A stretch of 32,582 nt of DNA, taken from positions 1 through 32,582 of the forward strand of contig PCXJ01000100.1 of NCBI GenBank assembly GCA_002787615.1. Direction: 5' to 3'. The notes beneath the pieces are model-generated. The model was not told the DNA's origin, ran no database searches, and saw only the letters and a list, made by a program, of their open reading frames with translations. Made by a program: the position numbers and the translations under genes. Positions 16,059-26,619 of the stretch are shown here, piece by piece. Position 1 is the stretch's first letter. Every line of letters begins with the position of its first letter. Source of the DNA: Alphaproteobacteria bacterium CG11_big_fil_rev_8_21_14_0_20_44_7. GTDB lineage: Bacteria; Pseudomonadota; Alphaproteobacteria; Rickettsiales; 21-14-0-20-44-7.

Positions 16059-17141
16059 TTAGGAAGCTTCTTCCAGCGCCGCATCTGGTGCTTTTTCAGC
16101 CACTTTAGACTTCGGCTTCTCAACATCATCCGCAACCGGAAAACCGCTCATCACTTCTTGCAGGCTTTCTTCATTGCCGCGAATTTTTGCTTCAAGCGCG
16201 GCGGATTTTTCCGGATTATCCTTGAGCCACTGCTTGGCATTTTCCTTACCTTGTCCGATTCTTTCGGAATCATACGAGAACCACGAACCTGCTTTCTCGA
16301 TAAATCCGGCTTTCACGCCCAAATCTATCAATTCACCCTCGCGTGAAATTCCACTACCATACATGATTTCGATTTCGACTTGTTTGAATGGTGGCGATAC
16401 TTTGTTTTTCACAACTTTGATGCGGGTTTGGTTGCCGATAATTTCTTCCTTATCTTTCACCGCGCCGATTCTGCGGATATCAATACGCACGGAAGCATAG
16501 AATTTCAGCGCATTTCCGCCTGTTGTAGTTTCAGGATTACCAAACATCACGCCGATTTTTTGGCGAATCTGATTGATAAAAATAATGCTACACTGGGTTT
16601 TGTTGATTGAGCCTGTGAGTTTGCGCAATGCCTGACTCATCAGCCTTGCCTGCAATCCCATATGCGAATCACCCATTTCGCCTTCCAGCTCGGCACGCGG
16701 CACAAGCGCTGCAACTGAGTCGATAATAATCAAATCCACCGCTCCGGAGCGGGTTAATGTATCAGCGATTTCCAATGCCTGCTCACCTGTGTCGGGTTGA
16801 GAAATTAGCAATTCGGCGATATTCACCCCTAATTTTCCGGCATAAACTGGGTCAAGCGCATGCTCGGCATCAATAAACGCACAAACCAGCCCATCTTTTT
16901 GGGCTTCGGCAATCGCAGAAAGGGTTAAAGTGGTCTTACCTGAGCTTTCCGGCCCGTAAATTTCAATAACACGTCCGCGTGGAAAACCGCCAACACCCAG
17001 CGCTATATCCAGCGAGATTGAGCCGGTAGAAATCACATCCACCTTCACTCTATCGCGGCTGCCGAGCTTCATAATTGAGCCTTTACCGTATGATTTTTCA
17101 ATTTGTGCTAATGCTGAGTCTAATGCTTTTTGCCTGTCCAT
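16059..17141 (-). CDS. recA: DNA recombinase RecA
   Basis: ATP-dependent strand-exchange protein for homologous repair and coprotease for LexA-type repressors. 360 residues, normal for alphaproteobacteria. Walker A GPESSGKT is at 63-70. FINQIRQKIGVMFGNPETTTGGNALKFY, containing the L2 loop, is complete. The C-terminal tail is mixed Lys/Glu/Ala rather than strongly acidic. GGGGA lies eight bases before the ATG. I looked for the alphaproteobacterial SOS operator (GTTC or GAAC, seven bases, repeat) in 17142-17232 and did not see one, so SOS control is not evident here. nadC follows directly. Confidence 0.98.
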   Translation of the reverse strand: MDRQKALDSALAQIEKSYGKGSIMKLGSRDRVKVDVISTGSISLDIALGVGGFPRGRVIEIYGPESSGKTTLTLSAIAEAQKDGLVCAFIDAEHALDPVYAGKLGVNIAELLISQPDTGEQALEIADTLTRSGAVDLIIIDSVAALVPRAELEGEMGDSHMGLQARLMSQALRKLTGSINKTQCSIIFINQIRQKIGVMFGNPETTTGGNALKFYASVRIDIRRIGAVKDKEEIIGNQTRIKVVKNKVSPPFKQVEIEIMYGSGISREGELIDLGVKAGFIEKAGSWFSYDSERIGQGKENAKQWLKDNPEKSAALEAKIRGNEESLQEVMSGFPVADDVEKPKSKVAEKAPDAALEEAS

Positions 17142-17232
17142 GGATTTTCCCCGAATGATTATGAATTCTTAAAATATACATAATTTCTAGCAGGGATTCC
17201 ACCTACGTGGCAAGGGGAATTTTGAAGAAAAT

Positions 17233-19296
17233 TTATCCGATAAGTGGTGAATCGACTTTTACCATATCTTGCTCGACTCTGACTTTTTCCAAGCTTAGTG
17301 CACTCACTTCCATATCGGCACTCGGTTTTCCGCTCATAACTTCTTTCACCCTGTCTTGCACTTCTTTCGGGATGCTGCTTGTTTCTTTTGACTCAGGGTT
17401 TTTGCGCTTTTCCGCCATTTCCACACTATCAGGAACGAGCTTGATGCCTTTCACCTGTTCAGCATAACGCACAGTACTAAGAGCCAAGCTGGAGGCTGTT
17501 TTATCTAAGAAAGCTTTGTCGGTTATCAAGTTATTATCATGTCTATTGCTAAGAAACCCAGTTTCCATGATAACTACCGGAACATCTGACTTCTTCAATA
17601 TCCCGACTATCCTATCGGTTTTGACACCTCTATTACGCATTGCACCTACAGGTTCACCTTCCGTCCTGCTTCCTACTATTCCGGCTTTTTCAAAATCCTC
17701 AATAGCAATTTTAGCAAATAAATATGCGCTGGAGTTAGGATTTGCCAGGATTTCTAACCCATTCGGCGATTCCTCAGGCATGGCATTTTGGTGGAACGAA
17801 ACCATGATCCCTTTTCCGCCATATTGACCATTTATAATTCTTTCGGCAAAGTCCCTTCTCGGCTCGATATCGGTTTTGACACCATCTTCATTATTCCCTT
17901 TTCTAACCTTCGAGTCAGAATGAGTAAAATATACCGCGCCGCCGCTCATTGCTATTTTTTCTGCATATGGACGAAGCTGATGAAAACATGTTTGCCACTC
18001 ATTAAAGCCAAAACCCTTGCCTCCCGGTATATTAGGGTGATTCGCGGTATGATGCCCTAAGTCAATCACAACAGCAAATTCACCTTGAGTTCTTGTCCAT
18101 TCAAATTCCTTATTCAAGTCATCCATTGCTTTGCTCATCGCCCGCCCGCCAACTTTTTCAACTCTGCCGGTTGCCCCATTCGCTAAAGATTCAACCTGAG
18201 CCAGCATTTCAGCATCGCTTAACGGACTTTCCGGTATGGGCACTGGATCATTCATTCTGTGATGACCATCATGCTCCAAATCACCGGAACGCACTGAGCG
18301 CGCCACATTTCTGTGTCTTGCAGGGTTGCCACCGCTTCTTTCAACTTCATCACCCTTACTTTCTAGCACATCTGCCAAATCTCTGCCGGTTGCCCAACTG
18401 AATATCGCAGCAATAATCGCATAGAACATCGCATCATCTGGGCTCATCTCATCAAGTTTTGAGAGAACATGCTCAGCTTCGCGCTTTTTATATTCCTCTT
18501 TGGTTTCGTTCGCTTTTTGTGGCTCTAAATCTGCGGTCAAATGGCGTTTTGCTTCCTCTGGAGTAGGATTTATTTTGCCATTCCGTGCGATTTGCGTTTC
18601 GCCTTTCTGCATTTTGATATCAGGCTTATAGGCAATTCCGTGCTCTTCAATCGCACCCATAAATTCAGGGTAAAGCTCAGCCACAGCCTTAAAATCATCA
18701 CCTAGGGCTAAATCTAGGCTCGCAGGGTCGGTGATTTCACCGGAATTGAGCTTATCGCTCACCTCATGCAATCTGTCATGCACAAGTCGGTTTGTAGCAG
18801 TGTCACCGCGCTCTTTAACCTTCATCTCACCAACAATTTCAAAAGTGAAATTCTCAGCATTATCACCTGCTATCCACGGATAATATTCCTGATTTTTCCC
18901 GCCGGAATCTAACGGTTTCACATTTGGGTCATAAACAATTTCCGCTTCACTCACGTTAGACGTAATTCCACCACCTTCCTTGTGATATTTAATCTCACCA
19001 CCCAGATATTCCAGCAATTTTGGCGTAGTATCACCAGCACTTTCGGAGTTGCCCATATAATTTGTATCCAGAACCAGTGCAGATTTTCCGGTATCATGGT
19101 TGGTCACACGGACAATATGAAATCTTGAATCTTTATTATGCAATGCCACGCTATATGGAAAATTCACCATATCCATACCCGTGGAAGTATTCACCCCCCA
19201 GGATACACCATCCCTGCTACCATGCTCAGCCCCGCCAAAATCGCCGTTATAAACGGTAGCATCGCCTGCTGTTGTATGTAACGTGGTTTTTACCAT
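17233..19296 (-). CDS. Large N-acetylmuramoyl-L-alanine amidase (Amidase_3) with possible double-psi-barrel N-domain
   Basis: 687 residues. Residues 405-615 form a zinc amidase that cuts the MurNAc to L-Ala link. Ligands and catalytic residues are visible: DLGHH (His415), FNEW (Glu433), VSFHQN (His502) and METGF (Glu578). Residues about 28-125 (VSWGVNTSTGMDM, RVTNHDTGKSALVLDT) resemble a double-psi beta-barrel of RlpA/expansin type; that is a tentative reading. The middle (160-400) is polar, helical and unrecognised, and the C-terminus (620-687) is charged. There is no Sec signal, so export needs another route or cell lysis. The start has AGGAG 12 bases upstream, rather far. It shares its amidase type with the 2124-residue protein across trmD, and the two are likely a functional set. 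Confidence 0.85.
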   Translation of the reverse strand: MVKTTLHTTAGDATVYNGDFGGAEHGSRDGVSWGVNTSTGMDMVNFPYSVALHNKDSRFHIVRVTNHDTGKSALVLDTNYMGNSESAGDTTPKLLEYLGGEIKYHKEGGGITSNVSEAEIVYDPNVKPLDSGGKNQEYYPWIAGDNAENFTFEIVGEMKVKERGDTATNRLVHDRLHEVSDKLNSGEITDPASLDLALGDDFKAVAELYPEFMGAIEEHGIAYKPDIKMQKGETQIARNGKINPTPEEAKRHLTADLEPQKANETKEEYKKREAEHVLSKLDEMSPDDAMFYAIIAAIFSWATGRDLADVLESKGDEVERSGGNPARHRNVARSVRSGDLEHDGHHRMNDPVPIPESPLSDAEMLAQVESLANGATGRVEKVGGRAMSKAMDDLNKEFEWTRTQGEFAVVIDLGHHTANHPNIPGGKGFGFNEWQTCFHQLRPYAEKIAMSGGAVYFTHSDSKVRKGNNEDGVKTDIEPRRDFAERIINGQYGGKGIMVSFHQNAMPEESPNGLEILANPNSSAYLFAKIAIEDFEKAGIVGSRTEGEPVGAMRNRGVKTDRIVGILKKSDVPVVIMETGFLSNRHDNNLITDKAFLDKTASSLALSTVRYAEQVKGIKLVPDSVEMAEKRKNPESKETSSIPKEVQDRVKEVMSGKPSADMEVSALSLEKVRVEQDMVKVDSPLIG

Positions 19297-19577
19297 ATAT
19301 GCATTATACTCCTAACCTCAATCTAGCATTATCATATTACAATATTATGACATAGATGAAATATAACAAAATATCGGAAAATACGCAATTATATCTAAAA
19401 AGAAGAAAAAGCGGTCAAGGGAACCGCTTTTTCTAAGAGCTAAGGCATTTCTACTTAAAACAAATTTTAAAATTTTAGTAAAACTTGTCTTAAATATAAT
19501 TTTAATCCAATATTGTTTCAAAATGATGACATTATAATTACTTATTTAAGACAAAACGATTAACAAGCATAATAATC
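19297..19577. other. Divergent intergenic region before trmD
   Basis: AT-rich spacer with two symmetric elements: a 12-bp hairpin at 19404-19434 and an 11-bp inverted repeat TTGTCTTAAAT (19485-19495) / ATTTAAGACAA (19544-19554). A TATAAT at about 19532-19537 inside the second repeat may be the trmD -10. No rimM or rpsP precedes trmD. Confidence 0.5.
19404..19434. terminator. Perfect 12-bp hairpin with A and T flanks (bidirectional terminator type)
   Basis: AGAAAAAGCGGT (19404-19415) and ACCGCTTTTTCT (19423-19434) are perfectly complementary with a seven-base loop. It has terminator form on both strands but lies between two divergent gene starts, so no annotated gene ends at it. Confidence 0.6.
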
Positions 19578-20243
<666 letters not shown>

Positions 20244-20244
20244 G

Positions 20245-23200
20245 CTACGCGACACCGCCCACACCTTGACTATTATCTCTCGCTAATTTGTTCAAAGTCT
20301 GCGCCTCGAGAGAATCCGCGTTCATATCATACTCACCGCGCTGATATTTATCGGCTAAATCGGCAACAACATCAATCTTTTCTGGCTGCTCAAGGCTCTT
20401 TTCAACCTCATCCCTGCTTGGAATATCAGCATTTACCTGCATTCTATGCTTGCTAATATCCTCTTCCAGAGATTTTGGCTCTTCGCTAGATAGTTTTGCT
20501 ATACGTACAATTTCTTCCAGACCCGCCTCATTTGCCTGATCTTTGCTCACCCAACCTGAGCCAAGGATATAAAATGCATTATTATCCCTACTTGCTAATT
20601 GGCTTGCTTGCGCAGGGTCATAAATTGATTGAGGGTAAATATCCTGAGGGTCAATAAAAACATCCGTTCTGGTTATTTTTGCTGAAAAGTCCAGATGAGT
20701 TGCATATCCACCATTTTTGGATTCCGGTGCGATTTTGGCAATCACCTCACCTGCTTCAACTCTTTGACCTTCCCGTACCAATTGGTCAATATGGGTTAGC
20801 TTTATATCCAAACCATTATCGGTTCTTAAAATCAGGTGATGCCCCAAAGATTTTACAATTTCACCACTATAAGGCGCAACAACCTCTTCACCGGTTTTAC
20901 CACGATAATCGCAGGCTTTATGGTCTTTGCTATAATATTTGCCGGCTTTTTCAAATTCAGGATAATATCTGCTACCAAAAACCTCTGTTATCTCCGGTGC
21001 ACGACTTGGTATAGGATTAAACTTTGAAGGCTCAAGATTTGCAACAAAATCAAAGGCATTTGCGGTTTTTATGCTTTTCGGCAAATCTTCATAAGCTTGC
21101 GCCATGGTTTTGCATTCATCTGTGATGCAATCATGCTCAGCAACGGAATTTATCGCCATACGAATTGCATATTCTGTTGTTGGCCCAAGGTCTTCATCGG
21201 CCTTAATTCCGATCTCACGCTGGAACCTCCCGACATTATTACCCATATCGGAGCTTTTTATATAACCAATCTCGCTCAGAGCAGCGATATATGTTGTTGG
21301 CTTATCCCAGTCAAATATATCCCTGATTCTGCCACGCAAATTATCGCGGGCATTTGCCAGCAACCCTCTTGGCTCGGCGGCAGGTGGAGTTTCAGCCGGA
21401 GGACGGTCAACCACATCGGTTACATTACCTTCAGCATCCCTAATAAGCGCCGTATTATCGCCCTGAGAACGCGCGGAAGCGATTAGCCTTTTTTCAGGAA
21501 TTTTCTCACCATTCATAATCGCTGCGAATTCCTGCATTTTCTCAGGCGTAATTTCGGTTTTGATATTCTGATGCGCATACATACCGTGCTGAATCACCGC
21601 ATCGCGCAAAACTGCATGCATTTTTGGCTCTAATTCGGCATTCAGGCTTTCTGCTCTTTCCGCCGCACCGTTTTTCTGACGTTCTGCCACTAATTCCGGT
21701 ACTTTTCCGCCATTTTCCGTGACCATTTGGTTATAAATCGCATCGGCCATTTTTTCGGCTCTTGCGCGCATTCTTGGCACATCAACCAATTCCGGAAAAT
21801 CATCAGGATTATTATTAAATCCTGCCTCCACCAAAAAAGCTGGCATTTTTGTTGATCTCAATACGGCAAAATTATTTGTTTTCACCCCGCGCGAGCGTAA
21901 ATCACTGGTTTGGTCAACTGCATTATTAACAGCCTCGGCATAACCTTTTGATTGCTCGCTATAATGGAAAGTTTCATATCCGGTAGCCTGCTTAGCATCT
22001 GCATCATTACTATGTAATGAGAAAAACACAGATTTTGCCTCGCCCATATCATTATTGGCAAATTCAGCGCGTGCCTGCCATGATTTCTGCAATGCACGCC
22101 GATCGGTACCACCGGAAAATCCATGGACTTTATCACCCTCGGTGGTGAAACGAACATTCACGCCTTTTGCCGCCAGCGCCTGCGCCACATAATATTGCTC
22201 AATGGATTTTTGGTCGGTTTCACTAACACCCACCGTTTTTTCATCAGGCTTTCCGCGCCCCTCAATCCCTTTATTCGGTACTACCCCGATTTTTGATTGT
22301 GCACCTGGGGCAAAATTGCCATTGATATAATCCCCATGACCGCGATCCAGATAAACCGTAAAATCACCTTTTTGGCCTTTACCTTTATTAAAAGTGAATG
22401 CTTCTGGAATTTTACTAACTGCAAAAGTTTGCGGGACAGACATCACCGGAACAACCGTTACCCTGCCCTTTTCGTCAAATAATCCAGCAGAACTTTTCGC
22501 TAATTCTGCAAAATTCGCATCCGTTTTTGGAGTCTGGGCTGGAGTCGAAGTCGGAGCTGGAGCTGGAGTCGGAGCTATTTCTGCAGATTCATATTCCTCT
22601 GTCACCTTGTTCGGGTCACTGGATGCAATTAAAACTCTTGAGCTACCCTGCGAAGGCGATTTTCCACGCTCTTTTAGCATTTCCAAATCAGCTCTATCAG
22701 TAGTATCAACTCCGCTTGGGCGCATATCTTTCGGCAAGCTATTATACCATTCGAGATACTCAATTGAATCCTGCGCATTAACGAACGTACCGCAACCGCT
22801 ATTGCCATCACTTGCATGGGTTAGCGCATTTACCGTTGAGCCTTTATGTGTGCCGACAATTTGGCGGCTTGTTGATGTACCTTGATTCGGGCCATCAGGA
22901 TGAATGCCGAATCTATCGCGACCACCTTTATATTCTTCGGGATTTTCAATTCTCTGGAAGAATCCTGCATTTTCACCGTTAATTCTGCCGAATGAATAGC
23001 CTCTCCATTCTTCTCCTTGCTTTCTGAATTCGGAAATCGCTTTTTGCGGGTCGCCCCCGTCATCAATATCAAATGTCCAGAAGCCTCGGCTATTATATTG
23101 CGTGCCCGCCAATTTAGCAGGCTTGGAGTTCAAATCCTCATAAAATGATGGCAATGCACCATAACCTTCACTCTTATCGCTACCATATCCCTTGCTTTTT

Positions 23201-26200
23201 CCGCCGCTTTTCATCGCATATTCTTTTACGAATCTGCCGTCATCATCAAAAATCACCATTTTCGCTGGAGTGCCAGTTGGACGCGGGGCTGTATCAGCCG
23301 CCATCACAATATGATATGGCCCACGGAAGCCATCTTTATCAACTGCCTGCGGATTGTTTTCTTGCTGCGGGCGATACAAAACCTGTTCTTGCTCCTGATA
23401 TCCATCAATAGCTGGCAACAAGCTTGATGAAACCCCTGTACCATCTCCTAGTGCCGATAGGCTCGGCTCTTCAGAAACATTTCCACTTGCAGGAATATTA
23501 CCAAACCCGCCCTCCTTCAATAGTGGCGCAGTGTCTTTTTTGGGTGCTGGTTTTGCTGCAACTTCCGGAGTTGGCGCTGGCACAGGTTTAGACTTGGCAA
23601 CTTCAACTTTTGCCTCGGGTTTAGGCTTGGGTTGCGGCTCTGGTGCTGCAACTACTTCTCTTTGTTGTGCCGGAGGGGCAGATGCTATCATTTGCGGCTG
23701 AAGCCCCAATGACTCACCAAATAATTCGGCAAATATATCCGTGATAATCTGATGCTTTGTCCATTCTTTTTTCTCGCCGAGGCTCAAGCGGTTGAAACGC
23801 TGCACATCGCCCTTGATTTGCGAAGGAATTTCCTGTCCTTTTTGCCATCCGGTTTGTTGGTTAAGCACAGAAGCCACGTCCAACGCATATTGCGCACCAT
23901 GTTGACGAATCCCGTCAGCGCTTATTCCCCAGTCGCGCTGGAATTGGGTAAATGCATCGTATGTTTTGCCGCCAAAAAAGCCGCCGCCTTTTTCTGACGG
24001 TGCAAGATATGGCGCAGATTTATCGGACTCACTCTTTTCCTGCATATAGCCGAGCTTCACTAGCACATCCTGAAGCTGATTTGTTTCTGCTTTAAAATCC
24101 GCCCTACCTTTGCGCGATGAATTTTTATGAAGTGGCAGAATATCATCATCATTATGCGCGGCAGAAATCTCTTTGAAATCCTTTGTGAATTTTTCTTTTA
24201 TAGCGGCAGGGTCAACAGCCTGCTTTGCGATAACAGGAACTATTTCTTGAGTGGCTGTAGATGGCTCTGAAGTTTGCGGTGCAGTTTTATCTGCAACCTT
24301 TACTGCTTCAGGTTTTGCCAAATCACCGCGCAATGCAACCACCGCATCTTGCACTTCCCTGCTATATTCGGCATAGCCTTTTTCGGCCTTATCCAACAGA
24401 TTTTTTCCAAAATCCGTCATTTGCTCATAAAACTTGGCTATCGAATAATCCACAGGTTTAGCAGTGGGTTTTTCTGGTGTTTTTGCATCGGCAACCACTG
24501 CCTCGGAAACAATATCCACAGCAGTTTCTTCCTGAGCATTCATCACCGCAAGTTGCTGCTCAATGCCGTGCGCTTCCGCTTCTTCAAGCAATTCCAACTC
24601 TGCATCGGAGCGAGTATTTTCTGCCACAACAGGCTCGGTCACTCCTGCATAATAATCTTCCTGAGATACTTGTGGCGCGGTATATTGCTCAGTACTCGCC
24701 ATAACCGTATCGCGCTCTTGCGCTGCTAGTAACATTCCGCCGTCAATATAGCCCAAACCTTTAGTGAAGGCCATTTCGGCAATTTTTGCATAAGCCTCTG
24801 GAGAATAATGAACCTTAGAATTATCACCAGCACGAGATTTACTTATATCATCATAAACGCTTTTCGGATAATCCAAGCCTTCATTTATAAAATCCTTACC
24901 AGAAGCAGCTTTACCGAGATTGCTCGCCATCAAATCAACCGCACCGATTGCAATACCTTCTGCGCGCAAATCTGCAACCACTTCCATCTGCACATCACGG
25001 ATTCTTTCGAGTTTTGGATTGGAAAGTCTTGATTCTGGGGCAGTATCAGGGAAAATCACAATTGGCTTTATGCCTGCCTCATGCACATCACGCACAAGCT
25101 GGGTGAATTTTTCACGATAAATATCATCATTTGCAGTTACAACTTCGCCTTTATGACGAACTTGCCTGTCAAGTGGATATCCGTTATTCGTGCCTTCCAT
25201 AATCACCGCATATTCGGCAGTTTTTGCAGCCTCAGAAAGAGTAATATTACCGTCTTCGGAAACTCCGGGGATTCTGCTGGTTTTCGAGTTACTATCCTCA
25301 ATACTAGCGCCTATCAGTAATCCAGAGCCGCCCTTGAAATAATCATAATCAACGACATCAAAACCTTGCTCACCCAGCTTTCTAGCAACGCCGCTCATCA
25401 AAGAATCACCGATTGGCAGAACTTTTGGCTTTCCATCTGCAAAAATCTGTTCCAATGCCGATTGGTTGGGATTTGCAGGCTGTGCAGCAGGCTCAACTTC
25501 TGCCCGACTCGGAGTATCTTCCGGTGCAAGCTTCGGTGCGGGCTGAGATGGAGGAGTTCTAAAATCCTGCGAAATCACTTCTTCGTATGATTTATCTTCC
25601 GCATTTTCCGGCATTGGCACAAATTCATAGCCACGCGCTTTGGATTTGATTACATCGCCTTCATATTTCGAGAGAAATGAATTTGCACGGTTTATCCAGC
25701 CATCATTTCCGGTATTTTTGCCGTTATCACCCTTCTTAATCCATTTATCGCGCCTATCAATTTTCGGGTCACCAAACCTGACTTCCCACTCTTCAAAAGG
25801 CTTATAATCAGGATTTGCCTTATTTTTGCGGGCAATTAGATTATCAAACTTCACATCTTTCTTATAATGCTCATGGCGGAATTCAACCATTGCATCATTG
25901 ACCAAAGACGGATTTGCTGCTGCCGCCGCATTCACCTCATTGAGCAATTTCGGATTTTTCAAACCATCATAATAAAATTGCTGAATAGCCGTATATTTCG
26001 CCTGCTCTGCATCTGTTGGTGGAATTAACCCAAAATACGGGTCATCAAACCCTGGCAAACCCGGTTCTGCACCCGGATTTGGGGTAATCTCAGTTTCGCC
26101 ATTGATTTTACGCACCGCATTATGCAGCATCCAGTTTGCCGCTGCCGGCCCTCTGTGGAATGCTGAATCAAGAAATTGGCGCTGCAAAGACGGATGCAAA

Positions 26201-26619
26201 TTCTGCACGCCCTGCCTGATAAAATAATCTTCAGTAATAATCCGCGCTGAAAACTCCAAAACATCTGACTTGCTAAGCTTAGAATCCAATTTTTCGATTA
26301 TCTGTTCTGATTCAGTAAATGTAACTTTATGACCATTACGCTCAAGCCATGGCTGCAATGAAATCCCCGTAACGCCCGCCAGCGTCACCTGTCCGTCAAA
26401 GCCTTTTCCGGTTAGTTCCAGCCCCTCATTCTCGGCAATCAAATCGCGCATGATGAATTTTTCAAAATCCGCATCAATTCTCAAGTCTTTTAGGGAATCA
26501 AATTCACCTGATTCAGAAACCGTATAGCCCCATTTACCTTTGGTGACCTTGTGGCTTCCGCTTCCTTGGAAGCGTTCTGTTAGAAATTTCAGAGCTTTAT
26601 CGAAATCCTTACTACTCAA
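20245..26619 (-). CDS. Giant multi-domain peptidoglycan hydrolase (GH108, SGNH, LDT/tlde1-like, Amidase_3, M23)
   Basis: 2124 residues, TTG start at 26619 with AAGGTG five bases upstream. Domains by motif: GH108-like muramidase at about 45-172 (catalytic Glu65 in AENEG, AGVTGISLQPW, then LHPSLQRQFLDSAFHRG). SGNH hydrolase at 398-625 (GDSL Ser406, EGTNNG, VHYSP His604). Peptidoglycan-binding-like at 845-920 (LVKLGY, FFGGKTYDAFTQFQ). Cysteine domain at 1090-1300 resembling YkuD/tlde1 (FGIHPDG His1240, NSGCGTF Cys1276). Amidase_3 at 1418-1632 (His1428, Glu1474, His1536, Glu1598). Second binding-like segment at 1770-1830. M23/LytM at 1875-1995 (His1900, Asp1904, His1943, His1975). Linkers are Pro/Ala/Lys-rich. 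There is no signal peptide or TM segment. The stop is two bases from that of trmD. Base composition is like its neighbours. Role in predation, competition or self-lysis is inference. Confidence 0.85.
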   Translation of the reverse strand: MSSKDFDKALKFLTERFQGSGSHKVTKGKWGYTVSESGEFDSLKDLRIDADFEKFIMRDLIAENEGLELTGKGFDGQVTLAGVTGISLQPWLERNGHKVTFTESEQIIEKLDSKLSKSDVLEFSARIITEDYFIRQGVQNLHPSLQRQFLDSAFHRGPAAANWMLHNAVRKINGETEITPNPGAEPGLPGFDDPYFGLIPPTDAEQAKYTAIQQFYYDGLKNPKLLNEVNAAAAANPSLVNDAMVEFRHEHYKKDVKFDNLIARKNKANPDYKPFEEWEVRFGDPKIDRRDKWIKKGDNGKNTGNDGWINRANSFLSKYEGDVIKSKARGYEFVPMPENAEDKSYEEVISQDFRTPPSQPAPKLAPEDTPSRAEVEPAAQPANPNQSALEQIFADGKPKVLPIGDSLMSGVARKLGEQGFDVVDYDYFKGGSGLLIGASIEDSNSKTSRIPGVSEDGNITLSEAAKTAEYAVIMEGTNNGYPLDRQVRHKGEVVTANDDIYREKFTQLVRDVHEAGIKPIVIFPDTAPESRLSNPKLERIRDVQMEVVADLRAEGIAIGAVDLMASNLGKAASGKDFINEGLDYPKSVYDDISKSRAGDNSKVHYSPEAYAKIAEMAFTKGLGYIDGGMLLAAQERDTVMASTEQYTAPQVSQEDYYAGVTEPVVAENTRSDAELELLEEAEAHGIEQQLAVMNAQEETAVDIVSEAVVADAKTPEKPTAKPVDYSIAKFYEQMTDFGKNLLDKAEKGYAEYSREVQDAVVALRGDLAKPEAVKVADKTAPQTSEPSTATQEIVPVIAKQAVDPAAIKEKFTKDFKEISAAHNDDDILPLHKNSSRKGRADFKAETNQLQDVLVKLGYMQEKSESDKSAPYLAPSEKGGGFFGGKTYDAFTQFQRDWGISADGIRQHGAQYALDVASVLNQQTGWQKGQEIPSQIKGDVQRFNRLSLGEKKEWTKHQIITDIFAELFGESLGLQPQMIASAPPAQQREVVAAPEPQPKPKPEAKVEVAKSKPVPAPTPEVAAKPAPKKDTAPLLKEGGFGNIPASGNVSEEPSLSALGDGTGVSSSLLPAIDGYQEQEQVLYRPQQENNPQAVDKDGFRGPYHIVMAADTAPRPTGTPAKMVIFDDDGRFVKEYAMKSGGKSKGYGSDKSEGYGALPSFYEDLNSKPAKLAGTQYNSRGFWTFDIDDGGDPQKAISEFRKQGEEWRGYSFGRINGENAGFFQRIENPEEYKGGRDRFGIHPDGPNQGTSTSRQIVGTHKGSTVNALTHASDGNSGCGTFVNAQDSIEYLEWYNSLPKDMRPSGVDTTDRADLEMLKERGKSPSQGSSRVLIASSDPNKVTEEYESAEIAPTPAPAPTSTPAQTPKTDANFAELAKSSAGLFDEKGRVTVVPVMSVPQTFAVSKIPEAFTFNKGKGQKGDFTVYLDRGHGDYINGNFAPGAQSKIGVVPNKGIEGRGKPDEKTVGVSETDQKSIEQYYVAQALAAKGVNVRFTTEGDKVHGFSGGTDRRALQKSWQARAEFANNDMGEAKSVFFSLHSNDADAKQATGYETFHYSEQSKGYAEAVNNAVDQTSDLRSRGVKTNNFAVLRSTKMPAFLVEAGFNNNPDDFPELVDVPRMRARAEKMADAIYNQMVTENGGKVPELVAERQKNGAAERAESLNAELEPKMHAVLRDAVIQHGMYAHQNIKTEITPEKMQEFAAIMNGEKIPEKRLIASARSQGDNTALIRDAEGNVTDVVDRPPAETPPAAEPRGLLANARDNLRGRIRDIFDWDKPTTYIAALSEIGYIKSSDMGNNVGRFQREIGIKADEDLGPTTEYAIRMAINSVAEHDCITDECKTMAQAYEDLPKSIKTANAFDFVANLEPSKFNPIPSRAPEITEVFGSRYYPEFEKAGKYYSKDHKACDYRGKTGEEVVAPYSGEIVKSLGHHLILRTDNGLDIKLTHIDQLVREGQRVEAGEVIAKIAPESKNGGYATHLDFSAKITRTDVFIDPQDIYPQSIYDPAQASQLASRDNNAFYILGSGWVSKDQANEAGLEEIVRIAKLSSEEPKSLEEDISKHRMQVNADIPSRDEVEKSLEQPEKIDVVADLADKYQRGEYDMNADSLEAQTLNKLARDNSQGVGGVA

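Noticed and set aside
17142..17232. LexA/SOS operator before recA
   Set aside because: No GTTC or GAAC pair with seven-base spacing was found in the leader.
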